This document shows positions 30,360-39,510 of a stretch of 64,000 nucleotides of DNA, one piece after another. Origin of the DNA: Streptomyces cirratus. Lineage in GTDB: Bacteria > Actinomycetota > Actinomycetes > Streptomycetales > Streptomycetaceae. The stretch is from NCBI RefSeq assembly GCF_014650775.1, contig NZ_BMVP01000001.1, positions 682,001 to 746,000 of the forward strand, written 5' to 3'. Position 1 is the stretch's first letter. The number at the start of each line of letters is the position of its first letter. The translations under genes and the position numbers were made by a program. The notes under the pieces were generated by a model. It had not been told where the DNA came from, searched no databases, and saw only the letters and a list, made by a program, of their open reading frames with translations.

Positions 30360-30593
30360 TCACGCCTTGGCGAACTGGTAGAACCGCTTGAGCGTGCAGT
30401 GCTCGTCGAGCAGTCGGCCGTAGATCGGCTCGCCCTCCAGCTCGCGGTAGGTCTCGATGGGGTCGCCCTTTATGATCAGCGCCCGCGCGCATTCCTCGCA
30501 CCAGTACTGGTAGTCGGGGTTGACCGGCTCCATGTCCCGCACGATCGGCGTGCCGTTGTTGCACCAGTCGCACCGCCGCCGGTGTGCACCCAT
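30360..30593 (-). CDS. Small zinc-ribbon protein, unknown function
   Basis: A 77-residue protein with two CxxC knuckles, CDWCNN near the N-terminus and CEEC about 22 residues later, consistent with one zinc site. The remainder is helical and charged (ETYRELEGEPIYGRLL). It starts MGAHRRRCDWCNNGTP at ATG 30593. It resembles a conserved streptomycete hypothetical. It lies on the same strand as and between two identical tRNA-Ala genes, about 105 bases after the terminator of copy 2. No function can be assigned. Confidence 0.82.
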   Translation of the reverse strand: MGAHRRRCDWCNNGTPIVRDMEPVNPDYQYWCEECARALIIKGDPIETYRELEGEPIYGRLLDEHCTLKRFYQFAKA

Positions 30594-30700
30594 CCGTCAG
30601 CGACTCCCTCCCGCGTCGGGCCGTCGTGTCCCCCTCCGGCGGTCCGATTCTGCCATGCCGGTACGGGCCCGGTCAGCAAGCACAAAAGGAACAAACGCAA

Positions 30701-30730
30701 GTATCCCGCCCCCTGTTGGGGACGGGATAC
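30701..30730 (-). terminator. Terminator of tRNA-Ala copy 2
   Basis: GTATCCCG and CGGGATAC with inner CCCC/GGGG pairing form a stem of 12 pairs (30701-30730), starting six bases beyond the tRNA 3' end; TTGCGTTTG follows on the minus strand. Confidence 0.85.
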
Positions 30731-30736
30731 CGATTG

Positions 30737-30809
30737 TGGAGCTAAGGAGAATTGAACTCCTGACCTCCTGCATGCCATGCAGGCGCTCTACCAACTGAGC
30801 TATAGCCCC
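30737..30809 (-). tRNA. tRNA-Ala (anticodon GGC), copy 2
   Basis: Sequence-identical over all 73 bases to the tRNA at 30147-30219, with the same anticodon loop ATGGCAT and no encoded CCA. Immediate flanks differ beyond about six bases, and it has its own terminator, so this looks like an old local duplication with separate transcription. Confidence 0.97.
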
Positions 30810-30965
30810 GCTCTTCACCGCGCTCCCCCGTTTCCGGCGTTCCGCGCTGCGAACAAGAAGAACTCTAGCCTGTGACCAGCCGGAAAGTGAAATCCGGCCG
30901 TGGGCCCTCACCGGCGTTCGCCGTGGGCCCTCACCGACGTGGGCCGTGGCCCCGCATCGACGTGC

Positions 30966-31676
30966 TCAGTCGTCGTCGCCGAGCACCGGCTCCGGCAGCG
31001 TGCCGGCGTTGTGCTCCATGAGGCGCCAGCCGCGCGCGCCCTCGCCGAGGACCGACCAGCAGCAGTTGGTGAGCCCGCCGAGGCTCTCCCAGGAGGACGG
31101 TTCCAGTCCCAGCAGACGGCCGATGGTCGTACGGATCGTCCCGCCGTGGCTGACCACCACCAGCGTGCCGCCCTCCGGCAGCAGGTCGGCGTGGCGCAGC
31201 ACCACCGGCGCGGCCCGGTCGGCGACCTCGGTCTCCAGCTCGCCGCCACCGCGCCGCACGGGCTCGCCGCGCTTCCACGCGGCGTACTGCTCGCCGTACT
31301 TGTGGAGGATCTCCTCGTGCGTGAGCCCCTGCCACTCGCCCGCGTACGTCTCGCGCAGCGCCTCGTCGTGCTCCACCGCGAGGCCGGTGAGGGCGGCCAG
31401 CTCGGCGGCCGTGTTCGAGGCGCGGCGCAGGTCGGAGGCGATGATGGCGTCCGGCTTCATCGACGCGAGCAGCCGGGCGGCGCGGCGCGCCTGCGCCACA
31501 CCGGTCTCGGTCAGCTCTATGTCCGTGGAGCCCTGGAAGCGGCGCTCCAGGTTCCAGGAGGTCTGGCCGTGCCGCCAAAGGACGATCTTCCGGCCGCTGC
31601 GACCGTCCTTGCCGTCCGATGCGGCCGGTGCGGTGGAGGCGGCCGTACCGGTCGTACCCGTGTCGGTCGTGCTCAG
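30966..31676 (-). CDS. Histidine phosphatase family protein (CTG start)
   Basis: A 236-residue histidine (phosphoglycerate mutase-like) phosphatase. The catalytic motif is LWRHGQTSWNLERRFQG; the second His is in VVVSHGGTIRTTIGRLLG, and SDLRRASNTAAEL is also typical. No ATG, GTG or TTG lies in frame before the RHG motif: a TGA closes the frame at 31685-31683. The CTG at 31676 forms a CTGA overlap with the rsfS stop, exactly where homologues would have ATGA. It starts LSTTDTGTTGT. The substrate is unknown. Confidence 0.88.
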   Translation of the reverse strand: MSTTDTGTTGTAASTAPAASDGKDGRSGRKIVLWRHGQTSWNLERRFQGSTDIELTETGVAQARRAARLLASMKPDAIIASDLRRASNTAAELAALTGLAVEHDEALRETYAGEWQGLTHEEILHKYGEQYAAWKRGEPVRRGGGELETEVADRAAPVVLRHADLLPEGGTLVVVSHGGTIRTTIGRLLGLEPSSWESLGGLTNCCWSVLGEGARGWRLMEHNAGTLPEPVLGDDD

Positions 31677-32119
31677 AACAGATCACCGTCCAGTTCGTCG
31701 TCGCCCTGCGCCTCGCGCAGCTTCGCGTGCTCCTCGGCCTTGCCGATGGTGAGCTTGGCGTCCTCGGGGAGCTCGATCTCGGGGCAGTCCTTCCACAGGC
31801 GCTCCAGCGCGTAGAAGACCCGCTCCTCGCTGTGCTGGACGTGCACGACGATGTCGACGTAGTCGAGCAGGATCCAGCGGGCGTCGCGGTCGCCCTCGCG
31901 GCGCACCGGCTTGGCGCCGAGTTCCTTGAGCAGGCGCTCTTCGATCTCGTCCACGATCGACTTGACCTGGCGGTCGTTGGGCGCGGAGGCGAGGAGGAAG
32001 GCGTCGGTGATCGACAGCACGTCGCTGACGTCGTACGCGATGATGTCGTGCGCGAGCCGGTCGGCCGCGGCCTGGGCGGCGGCGGTGATGAGCTCGATGG
32101 AGCGGTCCGTGGCGGTCAC
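31673..32119 (-). CDS. rsfS: Ribosome silencing factor RsfS
   Basis: A 148-residue RsfS/Iojap protein. Diagnostic segments are IIAYDVSDVLSITDAFLLAS, APNDRQVKSIVDEIEERL and RWILLDYVDIVVHVQHSEER, with LERLWKDCPEI near the end. RsfS binds L14 and blocks subunit joining in starvation. The start is GTG 32119. It follows the nadD-LCP pair, as nadD-rsfS order is near universal, and its stop overlaps the phosphatase start. Confidence 0.95.
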   Translation of the reverse strand: MTATDRSIELITAAAQAAADRLAHDIIAYDVSDVLSITDAFLLASAPNDRQVKSIVDEIEERLLKELGAKPVRREGDRDARWILLDYVDIVVHVQHSEERVFYALERLWKDCPEIELPEDAKLTIGKAEEHAKLREAQGDDELDGDLF

Positions 32120-32180
32120 TGGCCATGCTTTCGGGTTGGCGGGCAGATCCTCTCAAGGGTCTCATGTACCGCCGACACCG

Positions 32181-32204
32181 CCCGCGCGGAACGTTCCGCG
32201 CGGG
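32181..32204 (-). terminator. 24-base perfect palindrome between LCP-like gene and rsfS
   Basis: CCCGCGCGGAAC and GTTCCGCGCGGG abut directly. It lies 45 bases after the LCP-like gene and 62 before rsfS. It could act as a partial terminator or as a protein site; the fold as a hairpin requires opening the centre. Confidence 0.5.
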
Positions 32205-32248
32205 CGAAATCACAGCTCAGCGGTCCGCCGGCCCGAGGTCTCGGCAGC

Positions 32249-33925
32249 TCAGGACGCCTTGTAGTCCTTGCCCAGGACCACCACGACGTCCGCGTTCACC
32301 GTGCTCTGGGCCTTCTTGACGGCCGTCTCCGGCAGCCCCAGCGTCTTGGCCACCTCGATCGCCTTGGCCCGCTGCGTCTCGTCCTGGTAGGTGATCTGCG
32401 ACAGCGCCGCGCTCTTGTCGGCCTTGCCGCCCTCCACGAGGGTGTAGCCGCCGTTCAGCAGCGCCGCCTTCGCCGCGAGCTGCGTCTTCTCGTCCCCGGT
32501 GGCGTCCTTGAGGCCGATCCGGGCAGCGGCCCCGGGGACCGCTGCCGCGGAGCCGCCGAGGATCTCGTCGACGGCCTTCTTGCCCGCGCCGTCTCCGAGG
32601 GTGCCGTCCGGCTTCACCGGGAGCACCTCGGTGCGGTAGGCGCCCGTCTTCGCGTGCTCCCCGATCCGCGACAGCAGCGCCCCCAGGTTCTGCGCGTTCA
32701 GCGCCGGGTCCAGGATCTGGCCCATGCTCTCGACGGTCACCGCCGCCGCCTTCGGGTCTCCGGGGATCTTGCGCAGGACGGCGTACAGCACCTTGCCGAG
32801 CCGCTCCAGCTGCTTGGTCTCCGGCTCGCCCTGGGCGCGGTACGTGGCGTACGCGACGGCCATCGCGCCGGTCAGGCTCTGCTTGGCGCCCTGGGACACG
32901 GCCGGGGTCTTGGCCTGGTCGTCGGCCGGGACGGCGGTGTCGGTGTCGGCCTCGATGCCGCCGACCAGTTCGACGAGCCGCTCCAGGAAGGGCGTGTCCA
33001 GACGCCAGGTGCCGCCGATGCGGGTGCCGAGGACCGAGTCGAGGGACTCGCGGGTGCCGGTGCCGCCGTCCTCGACCGACTTGGACAGGGGCTGGCCGGT
33101 GCCGTCGTCCTTGGGGACGTTCAAGGTGTTCGGCAGCAGGACGGTGGCGCCCTGCTTCGTGGTCACGTTGTCGACGAGCAGCACCGTGGAGGAGCCGCCC
33201 TTCTTCGTGTTGAGCACGTGGACGACGATCATGTCGCGCTTCTGCGCCCCCGGGGCGGCGGCGGTCTTCTTCTGACCGCCCGGTCCGTCGAGGAAGGGCA
33301 GCTTGCCGGCGTACCAGAGGTAACCGGCGCCGCCCACGACGAACAGGGCGAGGACGACGACCAGCGCCACGATCCGGTTGCGGCCGCGGCGGCGGGCCTC
33401 CTCGCGGCGCTCGGTACGGCTCTCGGTGAAGGCGAGCCAGTCGATGACGTCCTCGGACTCCTCGTCCGGCTGGTCGATGAAGGCGAACATCTCGGTGCGG
33501 TAGTCCCGGCCGGCCTCGGGCCCGGGCTCGGAGGCGGCCCGGCGCGGCTCGGGGACCTGGGGGGCCGGCCGTGGATCCGGGTCCGGCTGCGGTGCGGGCT
33601 GCCGCTGGGGGGCCGGCTCCTGCGGGGCCTGCTGCTGGGGGATCCACTGCTGGGCCTGCTGCGTGCCGTACCCGTAGCCGGGGGCGTACTGCTCCTGGCC
33701 GTACCGGGTGCCGTGCTCCTGGGCGGGCGGCTGCGGGGCGGCGTGGGCCTGGCGGTCGTAGCCCTGTTCGTAGCCCTGGCCGCCGTAGCCGTACGGCTGC
33801 TCGTACGCGGGCGCGGGGGCCTGGGCGGGCGCCGGCCCGTACACCGGCCGACCGTACTGGTCGTAGCCGATGAGCTGCTGCTCCTGGGCGGCGTACGGGT
33901 CGTACGGATCCTGTCGGTCGTTCAC
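32249..33925 (-). CDS. LytR-CpsA-Psr-like protein with LytR C-terminal domain
   Basis: A 558-residue protein. Residues 1-~165 are a Gln/Pro/Tyr-rich cytoplasmic region. One transmembrane helix (RIVALVVVLALFVVGGAGYLW) precedes an extracellular LCP-type domain (~230-420; VVHVLNTKKGGSSTVLLVDN, FLERLVELVGGIEADTD) and a LytR_C domain with VDEILGG-AAARIGLKDATG. Canonical LCP enzymes transfer glycopolymers to peptidoglycan. The usual SxPRD and R-x-R...RQ motifs are not intact here. I recall the S. coelicolor gene at this position (SCO2578, PdtA) being described as a polydiglycosylphosphate transferase; that link is from memory. It lies 29 bases after nadD. Confidence 0.82.
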   Translation of the reverse strand: MNDRQDPYDPYAAQEQQLIGYDQYGRPVYGPAPAQAPAPAYEQPYGYGGQGYEQGYDRQAHAAPQPPAQEHGTRYGQEQYAPGYGYGTQQAQQWIPQQQAPQEPAPQRQPAPQPDPDPRPAPQVPEPRRAASEPGPEAGRDYRTEMFAFIDQPDEESEDVIDWLAFTESRTERREEARRRGRNRIVALVVVLALFVVGGAGYLWYAGKLPFLDGPGGQKKTAAAPGAQKRDMIVVHVLNTKKGGSSTVLLVDNVTTKQGATVLLPNTLNVPKDDGTGQPLSKSVEDGGTGTRESLDSVLGTRIGGTWRLDTPFLERLVELVGGIEADTDTAVPADDQAKTPAVSQGAKQSLTGAMAVAYATYRAQGEPETKQLERLGKVLYAVLRKIPGDPKAAAVTVESMGQILDPALNAQNLGALLSRIGEHAKTGAYRTEVLPVKPDGTLGDGAGKKAVDEILGGSAAAVPGAAARIGLKDATGDEKTQLAAKAALLNGGYTLVEGGKADKSAALSQITYQDETQRAKAIEVAKTLGLPETAVKKAQSTVNADVVVVLGKDYKAS

Positions 33926-33954
33926 CGCGGGCCCCTCTCTGCTGAACCGGAAGC

Positions 33955-34572
33955 TCAGGCTCCTCGGTACAGCTCACGCTTGTCGATGTAGCGCACGACA
34001 CCGTCCGGCACCAAATACCAGACGGGATCGCCCTGCGCGACGCGCGCCCGGCAGTCGGTGGACGAGATCGCCAGCGCGGGCACCTCGACCAGGGAGACAC
34101 CGCCCTCGGGCAGCCCGTCGTCGGTGAGCACGTGGCCCGGCCGGGTCACTCCGATGAAGTGCGCGAGGGCGAACAGCTCCTCGGCGTTGCGCCAGGTCAG
34201 GATCTGGGCGAGGGCGTCGGCACCGGTGATGAAGAACAGGTCCGAGTCGTGGTTGAGGGCGCTCAGGTCCCGCAGGGTGTCGATGGTGTACGTCGGTCCG
34301 CCGCGGTCGATGTCGATGCGGCTCACCGAGAACTGGGGGTTCGAGGCCGTCGCGATGACCGTCATGAGGTAGCGGTCCTCGGCCGGTGACACGACACTGT
34401 GCGACTTCTGCCACGGCTGTCCGGTCGGTACGAACACCACCTCGTCGAGGTGGAAGAGGGCGGCCACCTCGCTGGCGGCCACGAGGTGTCCGTGGTGGAT
34501 CGGATCGAATGTCCCGCCCATCACGCCGAGGCGGCGCTTGACCGGGCCGGTAGGCGTTCCCTGCTCTCCCAT
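33955..34572 (-). CDS. nadD: Nicotinate-nucleotide adenylyltransferase
   Basis: A 205-residue NadD. The nucleotidyltransferase motif is [12 protein letters not shown], with [19 protein letters not shown] and [12 protein letters not shown] (ISSTxxR) following. It makes deamido-NAD from nicotinate mononucleotide and ATP. I chose ATG 34572 ([10 protein letters not shown]), 13 residues before the Rossmann strand; an upstream extension has no support. First gene of nadD-LCP-rsfS-phosphatase. Confidence 0.95.
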   Translation of the reverse strand: MGEQGTPTGPVKRRLGVMGGTFDPIHHGHLVAASEVAALFHLDEVVFVPTGQPWQKSHSVVSPAEDRYLMTVIATASNPQFSVSRIDIDRGGPTYTIDTLRDLSALNHDSDLFFITGADALAQILTWRNAEELFALAHFIGVTRPGHVLTDDGLPEGGVSLVEVPALAISSTDCRARVAQGDPVWYLVPDGVVRYIDKRELYRGA

Positions 34573-34670
34573 GAGCGCAGAGCCTACTGGCCCGGTGGCG
34601 CGTCCCGGACCCGCATTCGAGCGAGTGCCCGAGGGCTCGGGCGGCCGGGCGGTGCGCTCGGACAACGGGT

Positions 34671-34838
34671 CTAGCGGTCGCGGTTGAGGCGCGTGGTCAC
34701 CCACAGCAGGAGCAGCAGCACGCAGAAGGCGCCGCCGCCGGTGAGGTACGGGCTCAGGCTGTCGTGGTTGCCGCCGTGCTGCTCGGCACCCTCCGAGGCG
34801 AGAACGACCAGGTTGTGGGTGGTGGTGGAGAGGCTCAT
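34671..34838 (-). CDS. Small single-pass membrane protein
   Basis: A 55-residue protein, too short for most gene tracks. It reads [17 protein letters not shown], then a Gly/His stretch and a transmembrane segment around [19 protein letters not shown], ending RLNRDR. A positive tail after the helix predicts an outside N-terminus and inside C-terminus. It resembles a conserved streptomycete hypothetical upstream of nadD. It is divergent from the M48 peptidase, 138 bases away. Codon usage follows the genome. Confidence 0.72.
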   Translation of the reverse strand: MSLSTTTHNLVVLASEGAEQHGGNHDSLSPYLTGGGAFCVLLLLLWVTTRLNRDR

Positions 34839-34976
34839 CAGGCAGGTACCTATCGAGTCGGGAGGGAGCGGAGACTTCCCTCACATCGTATGCGGGGCCC
34901 CCGGGCACCCTCACGCCGACTCAGGCGTTGGAGAGGATGGACGCGAGCACACAGGTCTATCCAGGGGGAGGGCGCC

Positions 34977-36098
34977 ATGACGAACACCGGACCCGAGAAG
35001 GTACCGGCGCGGAACCGCAGGAGGTTCCCCGGCATCTCATCGCGGGCGTACGAGCATCCGGCGGACCGCTCGGCGCTGGTCGCGCTGCGCAACCTCAGCG
35101 GGTTCGACACCGTGTTCAAGGCCCTCAGCGGGCTGCTGCCGGAGCGGAGCCTGCGCCTGCTGTTCCTGTCGGATTCGGTCCGGGTCGGCGAGACGCAGTT
35201 CCCCCACCTGCACGGGATGCTGCTCGACGCCTGCTACGTCCTGGACTTGGACCAGGTCCCGCAGATGTACGTGCAGCAGGATCCGAAGCCGAACGCGATG
35301 TGCATCGGGCTGGACGAGCCGATCATCGTGGTGACGACGGGCCTGATCGATCTGCTCGACGAGGAGGAGATGCGGGCGGTGGTCGGCCACGAGGTGGGCC
35401 ACGCGCTGTCCGGGCACGCCGTGTACCGCACGGTCCTGCTGTTCCTGACGAACCTGGCGCTCAAGGTGGCCTGGATCCCGCTGGGCAATGTGGCGATCAC
35501 GGCCATCGTCACCGCGCTGCGCGAGTGGTTCCGCAAGTCGGAACTGTCGGCGGACCGGGCCGGGCTGCTGGCGGGACAGGACGTGCACGCCTCGATGCGC
35601 GGGCTGATGAAGCTGGCCGGCGGTCACCACTTGCACGAGATGAACGTGGACGCCTTCCTGGCACAGGCCGAGGAGTACGAGGAGAGCGGTGACCTGCGCG
35701 ACTCCGTGTTGAAGATCCTCAACATGCTGCCGCGTACGCATCCCTTCACCACGGTGCGCGCGGCCGAGCTCAAGAAGTGGTCGCAGAGCCGGGACTACCA
35801 GCGGATCATGGACGGCCACTACCCGCGGCGGGACGAGGACAAGGACACCTCGGTGGGCGACTCCTTCCGGGAGTCCGCCTCGCACTACGCCGACTCCGTG
35901 CGCAGCAGCAAGGATCCGCTGATGAAGCTGGTCGGCGACATAGCCGGCGGTGCGGGCGACCTCGGCGGCAAGCTGCGTGACGTGTTCACCGGCTCGGGGT
36001 CCAGCACCAACGGCGGTCCGCAGGCGGGCGGCGCCGACCGGGACGGGAAGGGCGCCCAGGGCGGCGCGGGCGGCAAGGGCAGGGCTACGGAGCAGTAG
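34977..36098 (+). CDS. M48 family metallopeptidase
   Basis: A 373-residue zinc peptidase. The gluzincin motif VVGHEVGHALSGH lies at about residue 138, and the third ligand is likely the Glu of FRKSELSADRAGL. Hydrophobic stretches (RTVLLFLTNLALKVAWIPLG, VAITAIVTAL) suggest membrane association as in HtpX. The C-terminal ~60 residues are Gly/Asp/Ser-rich. ATG 34977 has GGGGGAGGG ahead. Its end overlaps the convergent membrane-protein gene by 14 bases. The substrate is unknown. Confidence 0.92.
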   Translation: MTNTGPEKVPARNRRRFPGISSRAYEHPADRSALVALRNLSGFDTVFKALSGLLPERSLRLLFLSDSVRVGETQFPHLHGMLLDACYVLDLDQVPQMYVQQDPKPNAMCIGLDEPIIVVTTGLIDLLDEEEMRAVVGHEVGHALSGHAVYRTVLLFLTNLALKVAWIPLGNVAITAIVTALREWFRKSELSADRAGLLAGQDVHASMRGLMKLAGGHHLHEMNVDAFLAQAEEYEESGDLRDSVLKILNMLPRTHPFTTVRAAELKKWSQSRDYQRIMDGHYPRRDEDKDTSVGDSFRESASHYADSVRSSKDPLMKLVGDIAGGAGDLGGKLRDVFTGSGSSTNGGPQAGGADRDGKGAQGGAGGKGRATEQ

Positions 36099-37266
36099 CC
36101 GCGCCGTCGGGCGGGTTCTGGCGGTCGGGCGGGGTCGCGCCGGAGGCGTCCGGGGGTGTGGGCGCCGCCAGTACGCCGCACAGCCCGGCCGTGCGCCTCG
36201 GCTGGCCGCTGGCGTACGGGTCGCTGGCCGGCGGCCCGACGGTGGTGGGTGCCGCCCCGGCCAGCAGCGGGCGGAAACCGGCCGCCGGGTCGGTGGCGCA
36301 GTCCTCCGGTCCGGCCATCACGTAGGCCGAGAGCAGTTCCGTGCGCCGGGCCACGAGGTCCGCGCGGTCGAAGCGCAGCCGCAGCTCGCGCCGGACGGTG
36401 AAGAGCGACGCCCCGTCGGCGGCGGCCGGGGAGCCGGTGGCCGGGCGGACCGCGTAGACGAAGGTGTGGTCGGTGGTCACCTCCAGCGCGTCGGGGGTGA
36501 CCTCCTCGAAACCGAGGGTGCCGTTCACCCGTACGTGTGCATCGACGATGGCGGCGGTGTCCGGGGCGAAGCGGACCAGCCACCCGGTGGCGGCGTGCCG
36601 GCCGTCCCCGGAGGGTGAGGTCATGCTCTGGTCGAACTGCGACTGCTGCCCCGGGTCGAGCAGGACCCGTACGGGCCGGGAGGCGGTGCCGGCCAGGACG
36701 TCCGGGTCCAGCGAGGACTGCACCAGGTAGTCCTTCGCGATGGACAGCGCCGCGACGATCTGGCTCTCGCTGAAGTGCGGGGTGCGGCGCACGGCGGGCA
36801 GGCTGATCCCCGCCGCCCCCACGGCGTACTGCGCCGCGGGGCTGTTCGCGTACAGGTCGGCGGGGCGTCCGCCGGGCACGGGGACGGTCGGCGCGAGCGG
36901 GACGACGACGCTGCCGAGGGGCTGGGCGTCGCCCTGGGGCGTGGGGACGTACGGGTTGCGCAGGCCCATGTACACGGCGGCCGCGAAGGCCGTGGCGATG
37001 AGCAGCACGAGCAGCATGCCCTGCCGGGCGCCCCTGCCGGGGTTCCCGGTGCGGTGCCCGGGGCCGCCGGCCGACCAGAGGGAGCGGCTGCGTACGGCCC
37101 GGGCGTGCTCGCCCATGCGTTCCTCGGCGGAGTACTCCTGGAGCCTGGCAGCGCGCACGAAGTCCTCGTCGAACACGACGGACCGGTACTCGTCCGCCCG
37201 GAAGTCGTCATCGCCCCCGCCGATGCCGTCGGGGGTGCCGTTGGGTGGATCTCCTGGAACGGCCAT
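36085..37266 (-). CDS. Membrane protein with VVFDExFVRxA N-terminal motif (larger member)
   Basis: A 393-residue protein. The cytoplasmic N-terminus carries SVVFDEDFVRAARLQEYSAE. A transmembrane helix at ~85-104 (MLLVLLIATAFAAAVYMGL) is followed by about 270 extracellular residues ending Pro/Gly-rich, with few cysteines (two, in PEDCATDP and GLCGVLA). No catalytic motif is evident. It resembles conserved streptomycete proteins at this position. The smaller gene 80 bases upstream repeats the motif. Overlaps the convergent M48 gene. Confidence 0.82.
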   Translation of the reverse strand: MAVPGDPPNGTPDGIGGGDDDFRADEYRSVVFDEDFVRAARLQEYSAEERMGEHARAVRSRSLWSAGGPGHRTGNPGRGARQGMLLVLLIATAFAAAVYMGLRNPYVPTPQGDAQPLGSVVVPLAPTVPVPGGRPADLYANSPAAQYAVGAAGISLPAVRRTPHFSESQIVAALSIAKDYLVQSSLDPDVLAGTASRPVRVLLDPGQQSQFDQSMTSPSGDGRHAATGWLVRFAPDTAAIVDAHVRVNGTLGFEEVTPDALEVTTDHTFVYAVRPATGSPAAADGASLFTVRRELRLRFDRADLVARRTELLSAYVMAGPEDCATDPAAGFRPLLAGAAPTTVGPPASDPYASGQPRRTAGLCGVLAAPTPPDASGATPPDRQNPPDGAATAP

Positions 37267-37347
37267 CGCTTCTCCCCGCTGTCCCCGCTGTAGAGAAGCC
37301 CCCGGCTCCGGTCACGCGAGTGGGGTCGTGCTCAAGGGGTCGTACTT

Positions 37348-37926
37348 TCAGGGTTGGCGGCCGACGGGGTACGTAAACGCACCCGCGCCGGTGACTTCGC
37401 GCAGCGGGGTACTGGCCGGGGCCGGGGCGGGGTCCGAGTCGGCTTCGGCGCTTCGGTACACCGCGCTGAACGCCAGGGCGACCATGCCGAGTCCCATGAC
37501 GACGGCCAGCACCCAGGCGACCGGACGGAGCCACGGCGAGCGTCCTCGGTAGGGCCGCAGGCGGCCCCCGTAGATGCCGTAGGGGCCGCCGTCCGGGTAC
37601 CCGTGGCCGTAGCCGCCGTGCTCCCAGCCGGGCTCGTCGAGGCCGTAGAGCCCGGGAGGGCCGTACCCGTAGCCGTCGTAGCCCTCGTAGCCCTCGTAGT
37701 CGTCTTCGCTGCTCCGGCCCCCGGCCACGCGCGCGGCCTCGGCGGCCTCGGCGCGGGCCCGGTCGGCGGCGCGCTGGCGCTCGGCCGCGCTCGGTTCGTG
37801 AATCTCGGCGTTCCGGACGAAGGCCTCGTCGAACACCACGGAGGCGAAGTCCTGATCCGCGCCTCCGCGGTCGTCGTCGGGCTCACCGTCGTCCGGGAAC
37901 GGCTTGCCCCCCACGTCGTCCGGCAC
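37348..37926 (-). CDS. Membrane protein with VVFDExFVRxA N-terminal motif (smaller member)
   Basis: A 192-residue protein. The N-terminal region has SVVFDEAFVRNAEIHEPSAA, the same motif as the next gene. A Tyr/Gly-rich linker (YEGYEGYDGYGYGPPG) leads to one transmembrane helix (VAWVLAVVMGLGMVALAFSA) and a short outside tail ending TYPVGRQP. The shared motif, order and strand suggest a functional pair. Function is unknown. Confidence 0.78.
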   Translation of the reverse strand: MPDDVGGKPFPDDGEPDDDRGGADQDFASVVFDEAFVRNAEIHEPSAAERQRAADRARAEAAEAARVAGGRSSEDDYEGYEGYDGYGYGPPGLYGLDEPGWEHGGYGHGYPDGGPYGIYGGRLRPYRGRSPWLRPVAWVLAVVMGLGMVALAFSAVYRSAEADSDPAPAPASTPLREVTGAGAFTYPVGRQP

Positions 37927-38003
37927 GGGGACAGCGTAGACCTGGGGGGCTGCTTTGGGCAGGGTGTGAGCGGAAATCCGGCCACACCGCGTGCGGCGGG
38001 CGG

Positions 38004-39278
38004 CTACCGGACGTGACCGTCGCCGGTGACGATGTACTTGGTGGAGGTCAGCTCGGGAAGGCCCATCGGGCCGCGGGCGTGCAGCTTCTGGGTGGAGATG
38101 CCGATCTCCGCGCCGAAGCCGAACTGACCACCGTCGGTGAACCGGGTGGAGGCGTTCACGGCGACCGTGGTCGAGTCGACCAGCTGGGTGAAGCGGCGGG
38201 CGGCGGCCTGCGAAGTGGTGACGATCGCCTCGGTGTGCCCGGAGGTCCAGCGGCGGATGTGGGTGACGGCGTCGTCGAGGGAGTCCACGACGGCGGCCGC
38301 GATGTCGTAGGAGAGGTACTCGGCGGCCCAGTCCTCGTCGGTGGCGGGCAGTGCGGTCACCTTGGTGCCCTCGGCGTACGAGAGCACCTCGCCGTCGCCG
38401 TGGACGGTGACGCCGGCGTCCGCGAGGGCGTCCAGGGCCAGGGGCAGGAAGGCGGCGGCGATGTCCCGGTGGACCAGGAGCGTCTCGGCGGAGTTGCAGA
38501 CGGAGGGCCGCTGGGCCTTGGAGTTGACGAGGATGTCCACGGCCATGGCGAGGTCGGCCTGGGCGTCGACGTAGACGTGGCAGTTGCCGGTGCCGGTCTC
38601 GATGACCGGGACGATGGACTCCTCGACCACGGTCTTGATGAGCGAGGCGCCGCCGCGCGGGATGAGGACGTCGACGAGGCCGCGGGCGCGCATCAGCTCG
38701 CGGACGGAGTCGCGGGACTCGCCGGGCACGAGCTGGATCGCGTCCGCGGGCAGGCCGGCGGAGACGACGGCGTCGCGCAGGATCCCGACGAGGGCGGTGT
38801 TCGAGGCGTAGGCGGAGGAACTGCCGCGCAGGAGAACGGCGTTGCCGGACTTGAGGCAGAGGGCGGCGGCGTCGACGGTGACGTTGGGGCGGGCCTCGTA
38901 GATGATGCCGACGACGCCGAGCGGGACGCGGATCTGGCGCAGGTCGATGCCGTTGGGGAGGGTCGAGCCGCGGACGACCTCGCCGACGGGGTCGGGGAGG
39001 GCGGCGACGTCGCGGACGTCGGAGGCGATGGCGCGGACGCGGTCGGGGGTGAGGGTGAGGCGGTCGATGACGGTCTCGCTGGTGCCGGCTGCGGCGGCCT
39101 TGGCGGTGTCGACCGCGTTGGCCTCGACGATCTCGGACGTACGGGCCTCCAGCGCGTCCGCGACGGCCAGGAGGGCGGTGTCCTTGGCGGACCGCGGCAG
39201 CGGGGCGATGGCCGCGGCGGCGGTCCTGGCGGCTTGCGCGGTGGCGGTGACGGTGCTGGGGGCGTCGTACGAGGTCAT
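38004..39278 (-). CDS. proA: Gamma-glutamyl phosphate reductase
   Basis: A 424-residue aldehyde dehydrogenase-superfamily enzyme of proline biosynthesis. The NADPH-site [20 protein letters not shown] and catalytic Cys in [15 protein letters not shown] are intact, as is the C-terminal [19 protein letters not shown]. It reduces gamma-glutamyl phosphate to the semialdehyde. ATG 39278 (MTSYDAPS) is the start. It is 1.3 kb downstream of proB with a small gene and repeat array between. Confidence 0.96.
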   Translation of the reverse strand: MTSYDAPSTVTATAQAARTAAAAIAPLPRSAKDTALLAVADALEARTSEIVEANAVDTAKAAAAGTSETVIDRLTLTPDRVRAIASDVRDVAALPDPVGEVVRGSTLPNGIDLRQIRVPLGVVGIIYEARPNVTVDAAALCLKSGNAVLLRGSSSAYASNTALVGILRDAVVSAGLPADAIQLVPGESRDSVRELMRARGLVDVLIPRGGASLIKTVVEESIVPVIETGTGNCHVYVDAQADLAMAVDILVNSKAQRPSVCNSAETLLVHRDIAAAFLPLALDALADAGVTVHGDGEVLSYAEGTKVTALPATDEDWAAEYLSYDIAAAVVDSLDDAVTHIRRWTSGHTEAIVTTSQAAARRFTQLVDSTTVAVNASTRFTDGGQFGFGAEIGISTQKLHARGPMGLPELTSTKYIVTGDGHVR

Positions 39279-39510
39279 GCGGCCCAGGGTAATCCCCGCC
39301 CGCCCGCCGCCCACGGGGGTTCCACCCCGTAAGACACCCCTGCCCTGCCGGGCGGAACGGGGCCGGACCCGCGGCCCGGGGCGGGGCCGTGATCCCGCGC
39401 CGGTTCTCCCCGGGGGAGCCACCGGTCGGCCCTGGCCTCCGGGCCCGGACACGGCGGGGCCGGGGGCGCTGCGCCGGCTTTCTCCCCGCCCCGCCCTTTC
39501 ACCGTTTCCC

